The notes beneath the pieces are model-generated. The model was not told the origin of the DNA. It was given only the letters and a program-made list of their open reading frames with translations, and searched no databases. Below are positions 17,830-25,511 of a DNA stretch of 64,000 nucleotides, piece after piece. Source of the DNA: an uncultured Lysobacter sp. (GTDB lineage Bacteria > Pseudomonadota > Gammaproteobacteria > Xanthomonadales > Xanthomonadaceae); assembly GCA_946480055.1 (NCBI GenBank), contig CAMLID010000010.1, positions 1 through 64,000 on the forward strand. The letters run 5' to 3'. Each line of letters opens with the position of its first letter. The first letter of the stretch is position 1. A program made the translations under genes and the position numbers.

Positions 17830-18688
17830 GGCGGCGCTCCCTGCGTTCGTGCGCGAACAACGACGGAATCGCGTTGATCGCCAGCAGGCAGACGAAGGAT
17901 GCCGCCAGCAGCAGCGCGGCGATCGCGATCGCACCGTTGTAGTCGTATTCCTCCAGACGGATGGTGATCAGCAGCGGCGCGATCTCGGTCTTGTAGGGCA
18001 GGTTGCCGGCGATGAAGATCACCGAGCCGTACTCGCCCAGGCCGCGCGCGAACGCCAGCGAGAAACCGGTCAGCAGCGCCGGCAACAGTTCCGGCAGGAT
18101 CACCCGGCGCAAGGTGGTCAGGCGCGAGGCGCCGAGCGAGGCCGCGGCTTCTTCCTGTTCGCGGCCCAGCGCTTCCAGCACCGGCTGCACCGTGCGCACC
18201 GCGAACGGCAGGCCGATGAACACCAGCGCGATCACGATGCCGGCCGGCGCGTAGGCGATCTTGAAACCGGCCGGCTCCAGCCAGCGCCCGACCCAGCCGT
18301 TGGAGGAATAGATCGCGGTCAGGGCGATGCCGGCGACCGCGGTCGGCAGCGCGAACGGCAGATCGACCAGCGCATCGAGCAGGCGTCGGCCCGGAAAGCG
18401 ATAGCGCACCAGCACCCAGGCGATCAGCGCACCAGCGAACAAGGCCAGCACCGAGGCCGCGAGCGCGGCGCCGAAGCTGAGCTTGAGCGAGGCCTGCACG
18501 CGTGGGTCCTGCACCGCACGCAACCAGCCGTCGGCGCCCAGGCCGGCGGCGCGGATGGCCAGCGCCGCCAGCGGCAGCAGCACCACCAGACTCAGCCACG
18601 CCAGGCCCAGGCCGATGCTGAGGCCGAAGCCAGGCAGCGGCCGGCGCCAGCGCGATGGGGAGAGCGAGGGGAGGGCGATGGAGCTCAT
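17819..18688 (-). CDS. cysT: sulfate ABC transporter permease CysT (CysU)
   Basis: First permease subunit of the sulfate-thiosulfate importer, inner membrane. 289 residues with six helices. Recognisable CysT segments are [20 protein letters not shown], the EAA loop [20 protein letters not shown], and [17 protein letters not shown]. The tail [13 protein letters not shown] is cytoplasmic. Starts at ATG 18688, 163 bases after sbp, and overlaps cysW. In that gap lies a short palindromic repeat. Confidence 0.93.
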   Translation of the reverse strand: MSSIALPSLSPSRWRRPLPGFGLSIGLGLAWLSLVVLLPLAALAIRAAGLGADGWLRAVQDPRVQASLKLSFGAALAASVLALFAGALIAWVLVRYRFPGRRLLDALVDLPFALPTAVAGIALTAIYSSNGWVGRWLEPAGFKIAYAPAGIVIALVFIGLPFAVRTVQPVLEALGREQEEAAASLGASRLTTLRRVILPELLPALLTGFSLAFARGLGEYGSVIFIAGNLPYKTEIAPLLITIRLEEYDYNGAIAIAALLLAASFVCLLAINAIPSLFAHERRERRREP

Positions 18689-18738
18689 GCTATGGGGTCT
18701 TCTTAATCGGATTCCGGTGTGCGGTTTTGTTCTTTGCT

Positions 18739-18766
18739 CGTCATTCCCGAGAAGGCGGGAATGACG
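18739..18766. repeat. GTCATTCCCG palindromic repeat
   Basis: Perfect 11-bp inverted repeat (18739-18749 with 18756-18766) around a 6-base spacer, of the widespread GTCATTCCCG...CGGGAATGAC intergenic repeat type. It lies inside the sulfate operon between sbp and cysT, where an RNA hairpin might protect upstream message and help set a high ratio of binding protein to permease. That role is inference. Confidence 0.6.
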
Positions 18767-18850
18767 GCGATGGAGGTTGAGGCAACGTGGAGGTTCATCG
18801 GTGGCGGTACATACACTCGCTTCGATGGCCCCCCACAGTCGCCGTAGCCC

Positions 18851-19855
18851 TCACTTCGGCTGATAGATCCGATCGAAGAAACCGCCATCGGCGAAGTGCT
18901 CGGTCTGCGCCTTCTTCCAGCCGCCGAACGCGTTGTCGATCGTGACCTGCTTGATCTGTGGGAACTGGCTCAACTCAGCCGCGGGCACTTTGTCCGGTTC
19001 GGCCGGACGGTAGTGGTGCTTGGCGGCCAAACGCTGGCCCTGCGGCGTGTACAGGAAGCGCAGGTAGGCTTCGGCCTGCTTGCGCGTGCCGTGCTTGGCC
19101 ACGTTCTTGTCGACCCAGGCCACCGGCGGCTCGGCCTTGATGCTCAGGCTGGGCACGACGATTTCGTACTTGCCGCGGTTGCCGGGTTCGTCGAGGGTCA
19201 GCAGGGCCTCGTTTTCCCAGGCCAGCAGCACGTCGCCGATGCCGCGTTCGACGAAGGTGGTGGTCGAGCCGCGTGCGCCGGTGTCCAGCACCGGCACGTT
19301 CTTGAACAGACGGGTGAGATAGTCGACGACCTTGCCGCCGTCGCGGTACTGCTGCGAGGCCCAGGCCCAAGCGGCGAGGTAGTTCCAGCGCGCGCCGCCG
19401 GAGGTCTTGGGGTTGGGCGTGATCACCGCCACGCCCGGCTTGACCAGGTCGCCCCAGTCGCGCACGCCCTTGGGATTGCCCTTGCGCACCAGGAACACGA
19501 TGGTCGAGGTGTAGGGCGCGCTCTGGTGCGGCAGACGCGACTGCCAGTTCGCCGGCAGCAGTTTGCCGTTGCTGGCGATGGCGTCGATGTCGGCGGCCAG
19601 CGCCAGGGTGACCACGTCCGCTTCCAGGCCGTCGATCACCGAGCGCGCCTGCTTGCCCGAACCGCCGTGCGAGGCGCGGATCTTCAGGGTCTCGCCGGTC
19701 TGCTGCTTCCACTGCGCGGCGAAGGCGGTGTTGACCTCGGCGTAGAACTCGCGGGTCGGATCGTAGGAGACATTGAGCAATTCGACGTCTTTGGCCGCGG
19801 CCGGGCCGGCGACCAGCGCCAAGGCGACGACGAGCGAGGAAAGCATGATTTTCAT
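18851..19855 (-). CDS. sbp: periplasmic sulfate-binding protein
   Basis: Binds sulfate (or thiosulfate) in the periplasm and delivers it to CysTW. 334 residues with signal peptide 1-21 ending GPAAA. Family blocks are [13 protein letters not shown] near the mature N-terminus, [42 protein letters not shown] and [29 protein letters not shown]. Gene order sbp-cysT-cysW-cysA is the standard operon. Sbp and CysP cannot be separated by eye with certainty, but the length and YDPTREFY favour Sbp. Confidence 0.93.
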   Translation of the reverse strand: MKIMLSSLVVALALVAGPAAAKDVELLNVSYDPTREFYAEVNTAFAAQWKQQTGETLKIRASHGGSGKQARSVIDGLEADVVTLALAADIDAIASNGKLLPANWQSRLPHQSAPYTSTIVFLVRKGNPKGVRDWGDLVKPGVAVITPNPKTSGGARWNYLAAWAWASQQYRDGGKVVDYLTRLFKNVPVLDTGARGSTTTFVERGIGDVLLAWENEALLTLDEPGNRGKYEIVVPSLSIKAEPPVAWVDKNVAKHGTRKQAEAYLRFLYTPQGQRLAAKHHYRPAEPDKVPAAELSQFPQIKQVTIDNAFGGWKKAQTEHFADGGFFDRIYQPK

Positions 19856-19933
19856 GTGGGGGGTCTCTTTGCGTCGTGGAGCGCGCGTGGATGAAGCACG
19901 CGCGAGTGAGGCGCGCGCCGGTGGTGAGCATGC

Positions 19934-21397
19934 TCAGAAGGAGAATTGCGCCCGCGTGAAGAAAACCTTTTCGTCTTCGCGATCGGCGCCGGCCGGCGCG
20001 CCACCCTCGAAGTCGGTCCGGGTGTAGTTGGCGACCAGCTTGAAGTTGCTGGTCAGGTACCAGTTCAGGCCCAGGCCCCAGTTGCTGGCCTCGGACGCGA
20101 CCGCGGCCGGATCGGCGAAGCGCGGGAAAGCGTCGTCGTCGATGCTGAGACGGCCGTAGCGCGCGACCAGTTCCAGCGCGCCCCAGCCGGCGCCGCCGGG
20201 CGTGAACGGCTGGCTGGGTTTGACCACCCCCTTGTAGCTGGCGTCCTCGCCGGTGAGCACCCAGCCGGCGGTGAGCTGCCAGGCTTCGTGATCGAGCGTG
20301 TCGTGCACGTTGCCGGCCGGCAGCAGCAGTTGTTGGCGCGAACGGATGTATTCGCCGAGCAGGCCGAGCCGGTTGCGGTAGTAGTAGGCCTGCGGCGACC
20401 AGCGTGTGTGTTCGCCGTCGGCCAGCACCGCGCTGCGGTAGTTGAAGAACTGGACCTGGCCCGGCGTGCGGTAGCGCGGCAGGAAGTTGTTGCCGGCGCC
20501 GCGCTTGTCGCCCTGGCTGGCGCCGATGCCGAAGCCCAGGCCGGACAGTGCGCCGCCGCTGTTCTTCCACGGTTCCACGAACACGCGGCCGATCAGGTCG
20601 AACTCGTTGTCGGGATTGGTGGTGGCGCCGTCGCGGCCGTCGGGCGCACCGTTGAAGGCGCCGACCGCGTAGCTGATCGCGCCGTCGGCGAACTCGCCCT
20701 GCAGTTGCACGCCCAGGTCGCGGACCGGCGCCAGTTCGCTGGCGAAACCGCCTTCGACCATGGCCCCGGCGCTGCTGGACTGCAGCCGCTCCAGACCCAG
20801 CGGTACTTTGTAACGGCCCACGCGCACGGCCGCGCGCGGGCTGAAACGCACATCGACGTAAGCGTCGTTGACAGTGGCGCTATCTCCGGCCAGCTGCGCG
20901 CCCAGGCGGAACGCGAACAGCGAGCCCCAGCTGCCTTCGATGGTCGGTTCGACACGGCGGAACAGGAAGGTGTCGTTCTGCGGGCTGCGCTGGTCGTCGA
21001 TGAAGAAGCGGCCGTCGGCCTGGACCAGGGCGCGGACCTTCACTTCCAGATCGCCCGGCGGCGGCGACTTCACCGACAGGCCCTTGGCGGCGCTGAGGGT
21101 GACGGTCGGGGTGGAGGCCACGCGCGCGGCGTCGGCCTCGGCCTGCAGCTCCAGGCGGCGCTCGATCACGCGCAGGCGCTGGTCCAGGTCGGCCGGATCG
21201 ACAGCGGCGGTGTTGCCGGCGTCGGCGGGTGCGGTGCCCAGGCGTTGTTCGATCGCCCGCAAGCGACGGGCCAGGTCTTCGACGCTGACCCCGGAGGATT
21301 GCGCTTGCGCCGGCAGCGCCAGCGCGCAGCCCAGTGCGCCCAGCAGCCAAGCGGGGGACGGTGTCGCGGTCGTAGGTCGCCGATGTCGATGGGGCAT
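19934..21397 (-). CDS. OprO/OprP-type outer-membrane porin
   Basis: 487-residue porin of the phosphate-selective porin O/P family. Signal peptide ends around residue 32 (ALALPAQA). Two heptad-like segments follow (VEDLARRLRAIEQRLG and LDQRLRVIERRLELQAEAD, about 37-93), predicting a periplasmic coiled coil before the barrel. The barrel portion begins at about 115 with VRALVQADGRFFIDD and ends in the terminal Phe of AQFSF, the outer-membrane insertion signal. Although the family name refers to phosphate, its place directly before sbp implies uptake of sulfate or organosulfur anions here; that is inference. Confidence 0.87.
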   Translation of the reverse strand: MPHRHRRPTTATPSPAWLLGALGCALALPAQAQSSGVSVEDLARRLRAIEQRLGTAPADAGNTAAVDPADLDQRLRVIERRLELQAEADAARVASTPTVTLSAAKGLSVKSPPPGDLEVKVRALVQADGRFFIDDQRSPQNDTFLFRRVEPTIEGSWGSLFAFRLGAQLAGDSATVNDAYVDVRFSPRAAVRVGRYKVPLGLERLQSSSAGAMVEGGFASELAPVRDLGVQLQGEFADGAISYAVGAFNGAPDGRDGATTNPDNEFDLIGRVFVEPWKNSGGALSGLGFGIGASQGDKRGAGNNFLPRYRTPGQVQFFNYRSAVLADGEHTRWSPQAYYYRNRLGLLGEYIRSRQQLLLPAGNVHDTLDHEAWQLTAGWVLTGEDASYKGVVKPSQPFTPGGAGWGALELVARYGRLSIDDDAFPRFADPAAVASEASNWGLGLNWYLTSNFKLVANYTRTDFEGGAPAGADREDEKVFFTRAQFSF

Positions 21398-21518
21398 GGC
21401 GGATTCCTTGGGAAAGTGGGATGAGAGTGTGTGGCGTGCGTGCGGCGAGGGCCTCAGTCCGTCGAAGCCGGCTGCGGGCGACGACAGCGCAGCCGGCGCG
21501 CGCGCTGCGGATGCCCGC

Positions 21519-21752
21519 TCACAGCGGACGGCTCCGCACTTCTTCCACCCGCACGCGTTCGCTGCGCGTGATCTGCACGATCTGCGAACCGTGCACCACC
21601 ACCTCGACCTGGCCGTAGCCGATCTCGCGCAGCGCAGTCAGTACCGCGAACTCGCTGTCGCTGAGGTTGACGATGTTGACCGCGGGCTCCGCTTCGCCCG
21701 CAGGCGAGGCGGCCGGGTCGTGGCCGCGCGGTTTACGTCGGGCCGCGTTCAT
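21519..21752 (-). CDS. YezD family (DUF2292) small protein
   Basis: 77 residues. The C-terminal 50 residues (LSDSEFAVLTALREIGYGQVEVVVHGSQIVQITRSER, in two overlapping strands and a helix) match the YezD/DUF2292 pattern, a compact domain found beside sulfate and cysteine genes in many bacteria. Its biochemical role is unknown. ATG 21752 overlaps the TGA of the Rrf2 gene, so the regulator and this protein are co-translated. A 121-base gap separates it from the porin gene. Confidence 0.8.
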   Translation of the reverse strand: MNAARRKPRGHDPAASPAGEAEPAVNIVNLSDSEFAVLTALREIGYGQVEVVVHGSQIVQITRSERVRVEEVRSRPL

Positions 21753-22192
21753 GCCGCGTCTCCTGTCAGCAGCGGCGCGCCGTGGCCGCGCGCCAGCTCG
21801 CCCAGGCTGCAGCCGTCGAGCACCCGCGCCAGCGCGTCGCGCGCCTCGCGCATCAGCGCGCGCAGGTCGCACTGCGCCGGGTCCGGGCAGTCGGCGCAGG
21901 CGCGGTAGGCGCTGACGCTGGCGCAGCGCACCGGCGCCAGCGGACCGTCGATGGCGCGGATCAGGTCGCCGACCCGGATCTGTTCGGCCGGCCGCGCCAG
22001 GGCATGGCCGCCCTTCTGGCCGCGCCGGCTGTGGATGAAGCCGGCCTCGCGCAGGTCGACCAGGATCGATTCCAGGAATTTTTCCGGCGTGCGGCTGTGT
22101 TCGGCGATCGCCCGGGCCTGCAGCCGGCCGTCGTCGGCGCGCGCCAGCGCGCACATGGCGCGCAGTGCGTATTTCGCCTTCATCGTCAGCAT
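21749..22192 (-). CDS. Rrf2 family transcriptional regulator, probably of sulfur uptake
   Basis: 147 residues. A winged helix of the Rrf2 type begins KAKYALRAMCALA and includes IAEHSRTPEKFLESILVDL and GFIHSRRGQKGGHALARP. The C-terminal part has four cysteines in RCASVSAYRACADCPDPAQC (86-105), more than the three that hold the Fe-S cluster in IscR or NsrR. An iron-sulfur or thiol sensor is plausible but not proven. As the first gene of rrf2-yezD-porin-sbp-cysTWA it probably controls this operon, like CymR in Firmicutes. ATG 22183 is an alternative start. Confidence 0.87.
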   Translation of the reverse strand: MLTMKAKYALRAMCALARADDGRLQARAIAEHSRTPEKFLESILVDLREAGFIHSRRGQKGGHALARPAEQIRVGDLIRAIDGPLAPVRCASVSAYRACADCPDPAQCDLRALMREARDALARVLDGCSLGELARGHGAPLLTGDAA

Positions 22193-22286
22193 TTCCTATT
22201 CGCCATGTAGGGAATAGAGCCGCAAAGCCGGGCGCGAAGGAAAAGGCGATGCGTCATCTGCATATGCCCGGGTGGCATGTGGCCGG

Positions 22287-22292
22287 TACGAT
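22287..22292 (+). promoter_or_regulatory. -10 box of the peptide transporter genes, leaderless type
   Basis: TACGAT 6 bases before ATG 22299. Supports that start over an upstream start codon in the same frame at 22272. Confidence 0.4.
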
Positions 22293-22298
22293 GGGGCG

Positions 22299-23138
22299 AT
22301 GCGACCCCTGCGCACCCTCCCGCCCCTGGCTCGCGCCTGCCTGATCGCGCTGGCGGCGCTGGCCGCGCTGTGCTGGCTCGGGCCGTGGCTGAGCGCCTAC
22401 GACCCGCATTCGCCGGATTGGGAGGCGCTGTCGGTCGCGCCCGGCACGGCCGGGCACTGGTTCGGCACCGATGCGATCGGCCGCGACGTCTACGCGCGCA
22501 CCCTGGCCGGCGGGCGTCTGTCGTTGACCATCGGCCTGCTCGCCAGCGTGGTCGCGCTGGCGATCGGACTGGGCTACGGCGCGATCGCCGGGCTCGCCGG
22601 CGGCCGGATCGAGCGCGCCCTGCTGCGGGTGCTGGACGTGTTCTCGGCGCTGCCGTTCCTGCTGGTGGTGATCCTGTTGCTGACCCTGTTCGAGCGTTCG
22701 CTGGGGCTGCTGCTGGCGGCGATCGGCGGCTATGTCTGGATCGATCTGGCGCGGGTGATGCGGGCCGAGGCCGCGCGCCTGCGCGAGGCGCCGTTCGTGC
22801 TCGCGGCCCAGGCCGCCGGCGCCGACTTCGGCCAGCGCCTGCGCTGGCACGTGCTGCCCAACCTGCTGCCGCTGGCTTTCGTCTACCTGGGCCTGATCCT
22901 GCCGCAGGCGATCCTGGTGGAAAGTTTTCTCGGTTTCCTCGGCCTGTCGGTCGACGAACCTTCGGCGAGCTGGGGCACGCTGTTGTCCGAAGGCGTGCAG
23001 GAACTCGACAGCGCACCGTGGACTTTGTTGTTCCCGGCCGGTTTCCTGGTCGCGACCCTGGCGACGTTCCAGTTCCTCGGCGACGGCCTGCGCGATTGGC
23101 TGGACGTGCGCGGCGAAAGCGAGGCCGCGGCGGCATGA
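22299..23138 (+). CDS. peptide ABC transporter permease (OppC/DppC/YejE type)
   Basis: 279 residues, inner-membrane permease. The N-terminal helix (CLIALAALAALCWLGPWL) and the OppC-type extracellular segment (LSAYDPHSPDWEAL, then HWFGTDAIGRDVYAR) are followed by five more helices. The EAA loop reads EAPFVLAAQAAGADFGQRLRWHVLPNL. SVDEPSASWGTLLSEGV near the C-terminus is also typical. It overlaps the ATPase gene by ATGA. The partner permease (OppB type) and a binding protein, normally adjacent, are not seen here, so the importer or exporter is incomplete as a locus. Confidence 0.88.
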   Translation: MRPLRTLPPLARACLIALAALAALCWLGPWLSAYDPHSPDWEALSVAPGTAGHWFGTDAIGRDVYARTLAGGRLSLTIGLLASVVALAIGLGYGAIAGLAGGRIERALLRVLDVFSALPFLLVVILLLTLFERSLGLLLAAIGGYVWIDLARVMRAEAARLREAPFVLAAQAAGADFGQRLRWHVLPNLLPLAFVYLGLILPQAILVESFLGFLGLSVDEPSASWGTLLSEGVQELDSAPWTLLFPAGFLVATLATFQFLGDGLRDWLDVRGESEAAAA

Positions 23139-24691
23139 GTACGACCCTGGCGCTGCAGGCGCTGACCGTCGATACCGGTGCGCGCCGGCTGCTCGGGCCC
23201 TTGGATCTGGAACTGCGTGCCGGCGAATGCCTGGGCGTGGTCGGCGAAAGCGGCAGCGGCAAAAGTTTGAGCGCATTGTCGCTGCTGGGCCTGCTGCCGC
23301 CGGGCCTGCGCGCCGAGGGCCGGCTGAGCGCGGACGGCGCGAGCATCGCCCTGGGGTCGCGCGCGCATGCAGCGCTGCGCGGGCGCGCGCTGGGCTGGGT
23401 GCCGCAGGACCCGCTGGCGGCGCTGCATCCCTTGCGCAGCGTCGGCGCGCAACTGGTCGAGACCCTGTGCGCGCTGCGGGCGTTGCCGCGCGCGGCGGCA
23501 CAGACCGAAGCGGCCGCCTTGCTGGCGCGCGTGCAGTTGCCCGATCCGGTCGCGGCCCTGGCGCGCTATCCGCATCAGTTCTCCGGCGGACAGCGCCAGC
23601 GCATCGCCATCGCTTTGGCGCTGGCGACGCAGCCACGCGTGTTGATAGCCGACGAGCCGACGTCCGCGTTGGACGCGCGCATCGCCCGCGAGATCCTCGA
23701 CCTGCTCGACGACCTGCGCCGCGAGGACGGCCTGGCGTTGCTGCTGATCAGCCACGATCTGCCCCTGGTCGGCGCCTACGCGCAGCGGCTGGTGGTGCTG
23801 CAGCGCGGGCAGGCGGTCGAGCGTGGCGACACCCGCACGGTGTTCGCAGCGCCGCAGCACGCCTACACGCGCGAACTGCTGGCCGCCGATACGATCGCGC
23901 CGGCCGCGCCGCCGGCAGTGGACGCACCGGTGCTGCTGCGCGGCGAAGGCCTGCGCATGCGCTACCCGCGCGCGCCGCGCGCGGCGTTGGACGATGTCTC
24001 CCTGGAGCTGCGTCGCGGCGAAGGCTTGGCCCTGGTCGGCGAGAGCGGCAGCGGCAAGAGCACGCTGGGCCGCGTGTTGCTGCGGTTGCTGCGCGGCGCG
24101 CAGGGCCGGGTGCTGCTGGACGGTATCGATCTGAGTGCGGCCGCGCCACGTGCGTTGCGTGACTTGCGTGCGCGCACCGGCGTGGTGTTCCAGGACCCTT
24201 ATGCCTCGCTGGACCCGCGCATGCGCGTGGCCGAGCTGGTCGCCGAACCGTTGCGCATCCATGGTCGTGGCGACGCCGCCGCGCGTCGCGCGCGTGCCGC
24301 CGAGCTGTTGCAGGCGGTCGGGCTGGAGGCGGCGATGCTGGACCGCTATCCGCATCAGTTCTCCGGCGGCCAACGCCAGCGCATCGCGATCGCTCGCGCG
24401 CTGGCGACCGATCCCGAGCTGCTGGTCTGCGATGAGGCGGTGTCGGCGCTGGACGCGCACCACCGCGGCGCGATCCTGGCCTTGCTGGCGACGCTCAAGC
24501 GCGAACGCGGCCTGGCCTTGCTGTTCGTGACCCACGACCTCGCCGCCGCGGCCGCGGTGGCGGAGCGGATCGCGGTGCTGGAAGCCGGGCGCATTGTCGA
24601 GACCGGAGCGACGGCGGAAGTGCTGCGCGCGCCGCAGCATGCGCATACTCGGGCACTGCTCGCGGCGCGACCGAAGACGGCCGTGGGGTAG
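23135..24691 (+). CDS. peptide ABC transporter double ATPase (fused DppD-DppF / YejF type)
   Basis: 518 residues containing two complete nucleotide-binding domains in one chain. Domain 1: Walker A GESGSGKS (37-44), signature FSGGQ (149-153), Walker B LIADEP (170-175). Domain 2: Walker A GESGSGKS (302-309), signature FSGGQ (409-413), Walker B LVCDEA (430-435), where the usual Pro is Ala. Fused ATPases of this kind serve peptide transporters such as YejABEF. Co-translated with the permease upstream. The stop codon TAG lies inside a palindromic repeat (24685-24760), so the last residues may vary among strains. Confidence 0.9.
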   Translation: MSTTLALQALTVDTGARRLLGPLDLELRAGECLGVVGESGSGKSLSALSLLGLLPPGLRAEGRLSADGASIALGSRAHAALRGRALGWVPQDPLAALHPLRSVGAQLVETLCALRALPRAAAQTEAAALLARVQLPDPVAALARYPHQFSGGQRQRIAIALALATQPRVLIADEPTSALDARIAREILDLLDDLRREDGLALLLISHDLPLVGAYAQRLVVLQRGQAVERGDTRTVFAAPQHAYTRELLAADTIAPAAPPAVDAPVLLRGEGLRMRYPRAPRAALDDVSLELRRGEGLALVGESGSGKSTLGRVLLRLLRGAQGRVLLDGIDLSAAAPRALRDLRARTGVVFQDPYASLDPRMRVAELVAEPLRIHGRGDAAARRARAAELLQAVGLEAAMLDRYPHQFSGGQRQRIAIARALATDPELLVCDEAVSALDAHHRGAILALLATLKRERGLALLFVTHDLAAAAAVAERIAVLEAGRIVETGATAEVLRAPQHAHTRALLAARPKTAVG

Positions 24692-24760
24692 GAGCGGCGT
24701 AAGCCGCGACCGCGCCACTTCGGGAACGGCGCCGGCCGCGGCTTACGCCGCTCCTACCCC
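24685..24760. repeat. inverted pair of GTAGGAGCGGC repeats
   Basis: Arms 24685-24708 and 24737-24760 are perfect 24-bp inverted copies around a 28-base centre. The core GTAGGAGCGGCGTAAGCCGC belongs to the same family as the copies at 63203 and 63278. Such REP-like units are scattered between genes of Xanthomonadaceae and pseudomonads. No U-tract follows, so it is not a standard terminator. The first arm supplies the stop codon of the upstream ATPase gene. Confidence 0.8.
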
Positions 24761-24851
24761 AAAGCGGATTCGCTAGCGGTCGTGCATCCGCATGCAAGGT
24801 GCGAGCGACGCGGGTCGCGATCGCAGCGACGACGCTTCGCCTGGGGTTCGA

Positions 24852-24872
24852 TCGCGGTTTACGCCGCTCCCA
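24852..24872. repeat. degenerate single copy of the GTAGGAGCGGC repeat
   Basis: A third copy in reverse orientation with mismatches (TCGCGGTTTACGCCGCTCCC), 92 bases past the inverted pair. Confidence 0.55.
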
Positions 24873-24890
24873 CAGAAGGGGGTTGCGTCG

Positions 24891-24919
24891 CACAGGGCGG
24901 CTGCGAAAGCCGCCCTGTG
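24891..24919. other. perfect 12-bp stem-loop
   Basis: Arms 24891-24902 and 24908-24919 (CACAGGGCGGCT and its complement) with loop GCGAA. It sits just past the 3' end of the small membrane protein gene on the minus strand and may end or stabilise that transcript, but no U-run follows. Confidence 0.5.
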
Positions 24920-24941
24920 GATCACGCCGCGCCGAGCGCGC

Positions 24942-25190
24942 TCAGATGATGCCGCCGCCCATCGACAAGCGGACGACGCCGACCACGATCACGATGGCGT
25001 TGAGCACCAGGCCGGCCTTGGCGCGGCCGCGCTTGGTTTCGCGGGTGAACAGGATGCCGACCGCGGCGATGATGGCGCCGACCGCCGCGAACGGAATCAG
25101 CAGCCAGTTGCCCCAGCCCAACAGCGGAATCAGGGCGATCACCATCCAGATCATGGCGAGGATGCCCCAAATCAGGCTGATCAGTCCCAT
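24942..25190 (-). CDS. small membrane protein of unknown function
   Basis: 82 residues with three hydrophobic helices: LISLIWGILAMIWMVIALIP (3-22), the WLLIPFAAVGAIIAAVGILF region (29-48), and AKAGLVLNAIVIVVGVVRLSM (57-77). A positively charged loop TRETKRGR lies between the second and third. The layout resembles DUF4190-type small membrane proteins, but I do not assign it. A GGGA motif precedes the ATG. It stands alone between repeat-filled spacers. Confidence 0.65.
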   Translation of the reverse strand: MGLISLIWGILAMIWMVIALIPLLGWGNWLLIPFAAVGAIIAAVGILFTRETKRGRAKAGLVLNAIVIVVGVVRLSMGGGII

Positions 25191-25399
25191 CGTGCGGTCT
25201 CCCGTTCGGGCGCGGATGCGCTCATGCCCATGATGCTGCCGGATCGCGGCGATTCAAGGGCCGGCGGTCGCGGTCAGGGGGTGTCTTTCGGCACCCCTGA
25301 GGAGGCGGAGCGGGGCGCTGGCGGGGGGCGGTGTGGCGGGCGCGCTTTCCTGCCTTCGCCTGGGAAGGGCAGGTTCGCTATGGGTGTGCAGAGGCGTGG

Positions 25400-25434
25400 T
25401 GGTGCGGTTCGCCTTGGACTCACCGCACCCTACG
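25400..25434. repeat. GGTGCGGT element, copy 1
   Basis: 35-base element beginning TGGTGCGGTTCGC and ending CTCACCGCACCC; its GGTGCGGT and ACCGCACC ends form an 8-bp stem. 31 of 35 positions match copy 2. Confidence 0.6.
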
Positions 25435-25476
25435 TGCTTCGCGCTCCTGCTTTGCGTCGGAGCGGAAGGGTTGCGA

Positions 25477-25511
25477 TGGTGCGGTTCGCTTCGGGCTCAC
25501 CGCACCCTGCG
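25477..25511. repeat. GGTGCGGT element, copy 2
   Basis: Second copy in the same orientation, ending exactly at the base next to the xanB2 stop codon. It could act as the 3' hairpin of that transcript. Confidence 0.6.

Larger units (their letters stand above)
25191..25511. other. intergenic region with two GGTGCGGT palindromic repeats
   Basis: 321 bases without a supportable gene. It contains two direct copies of a 35-base element (next two entries) and otherwise GC-rich sequence with no promoter or coding signal that I can defend. Confidence 0.5.

Noticed and set aside
24891..24919. Intrinsic terminator
   Set aside because: Stem is perfect, but no U-tract follows on either strand; listed only as a stem-loop.
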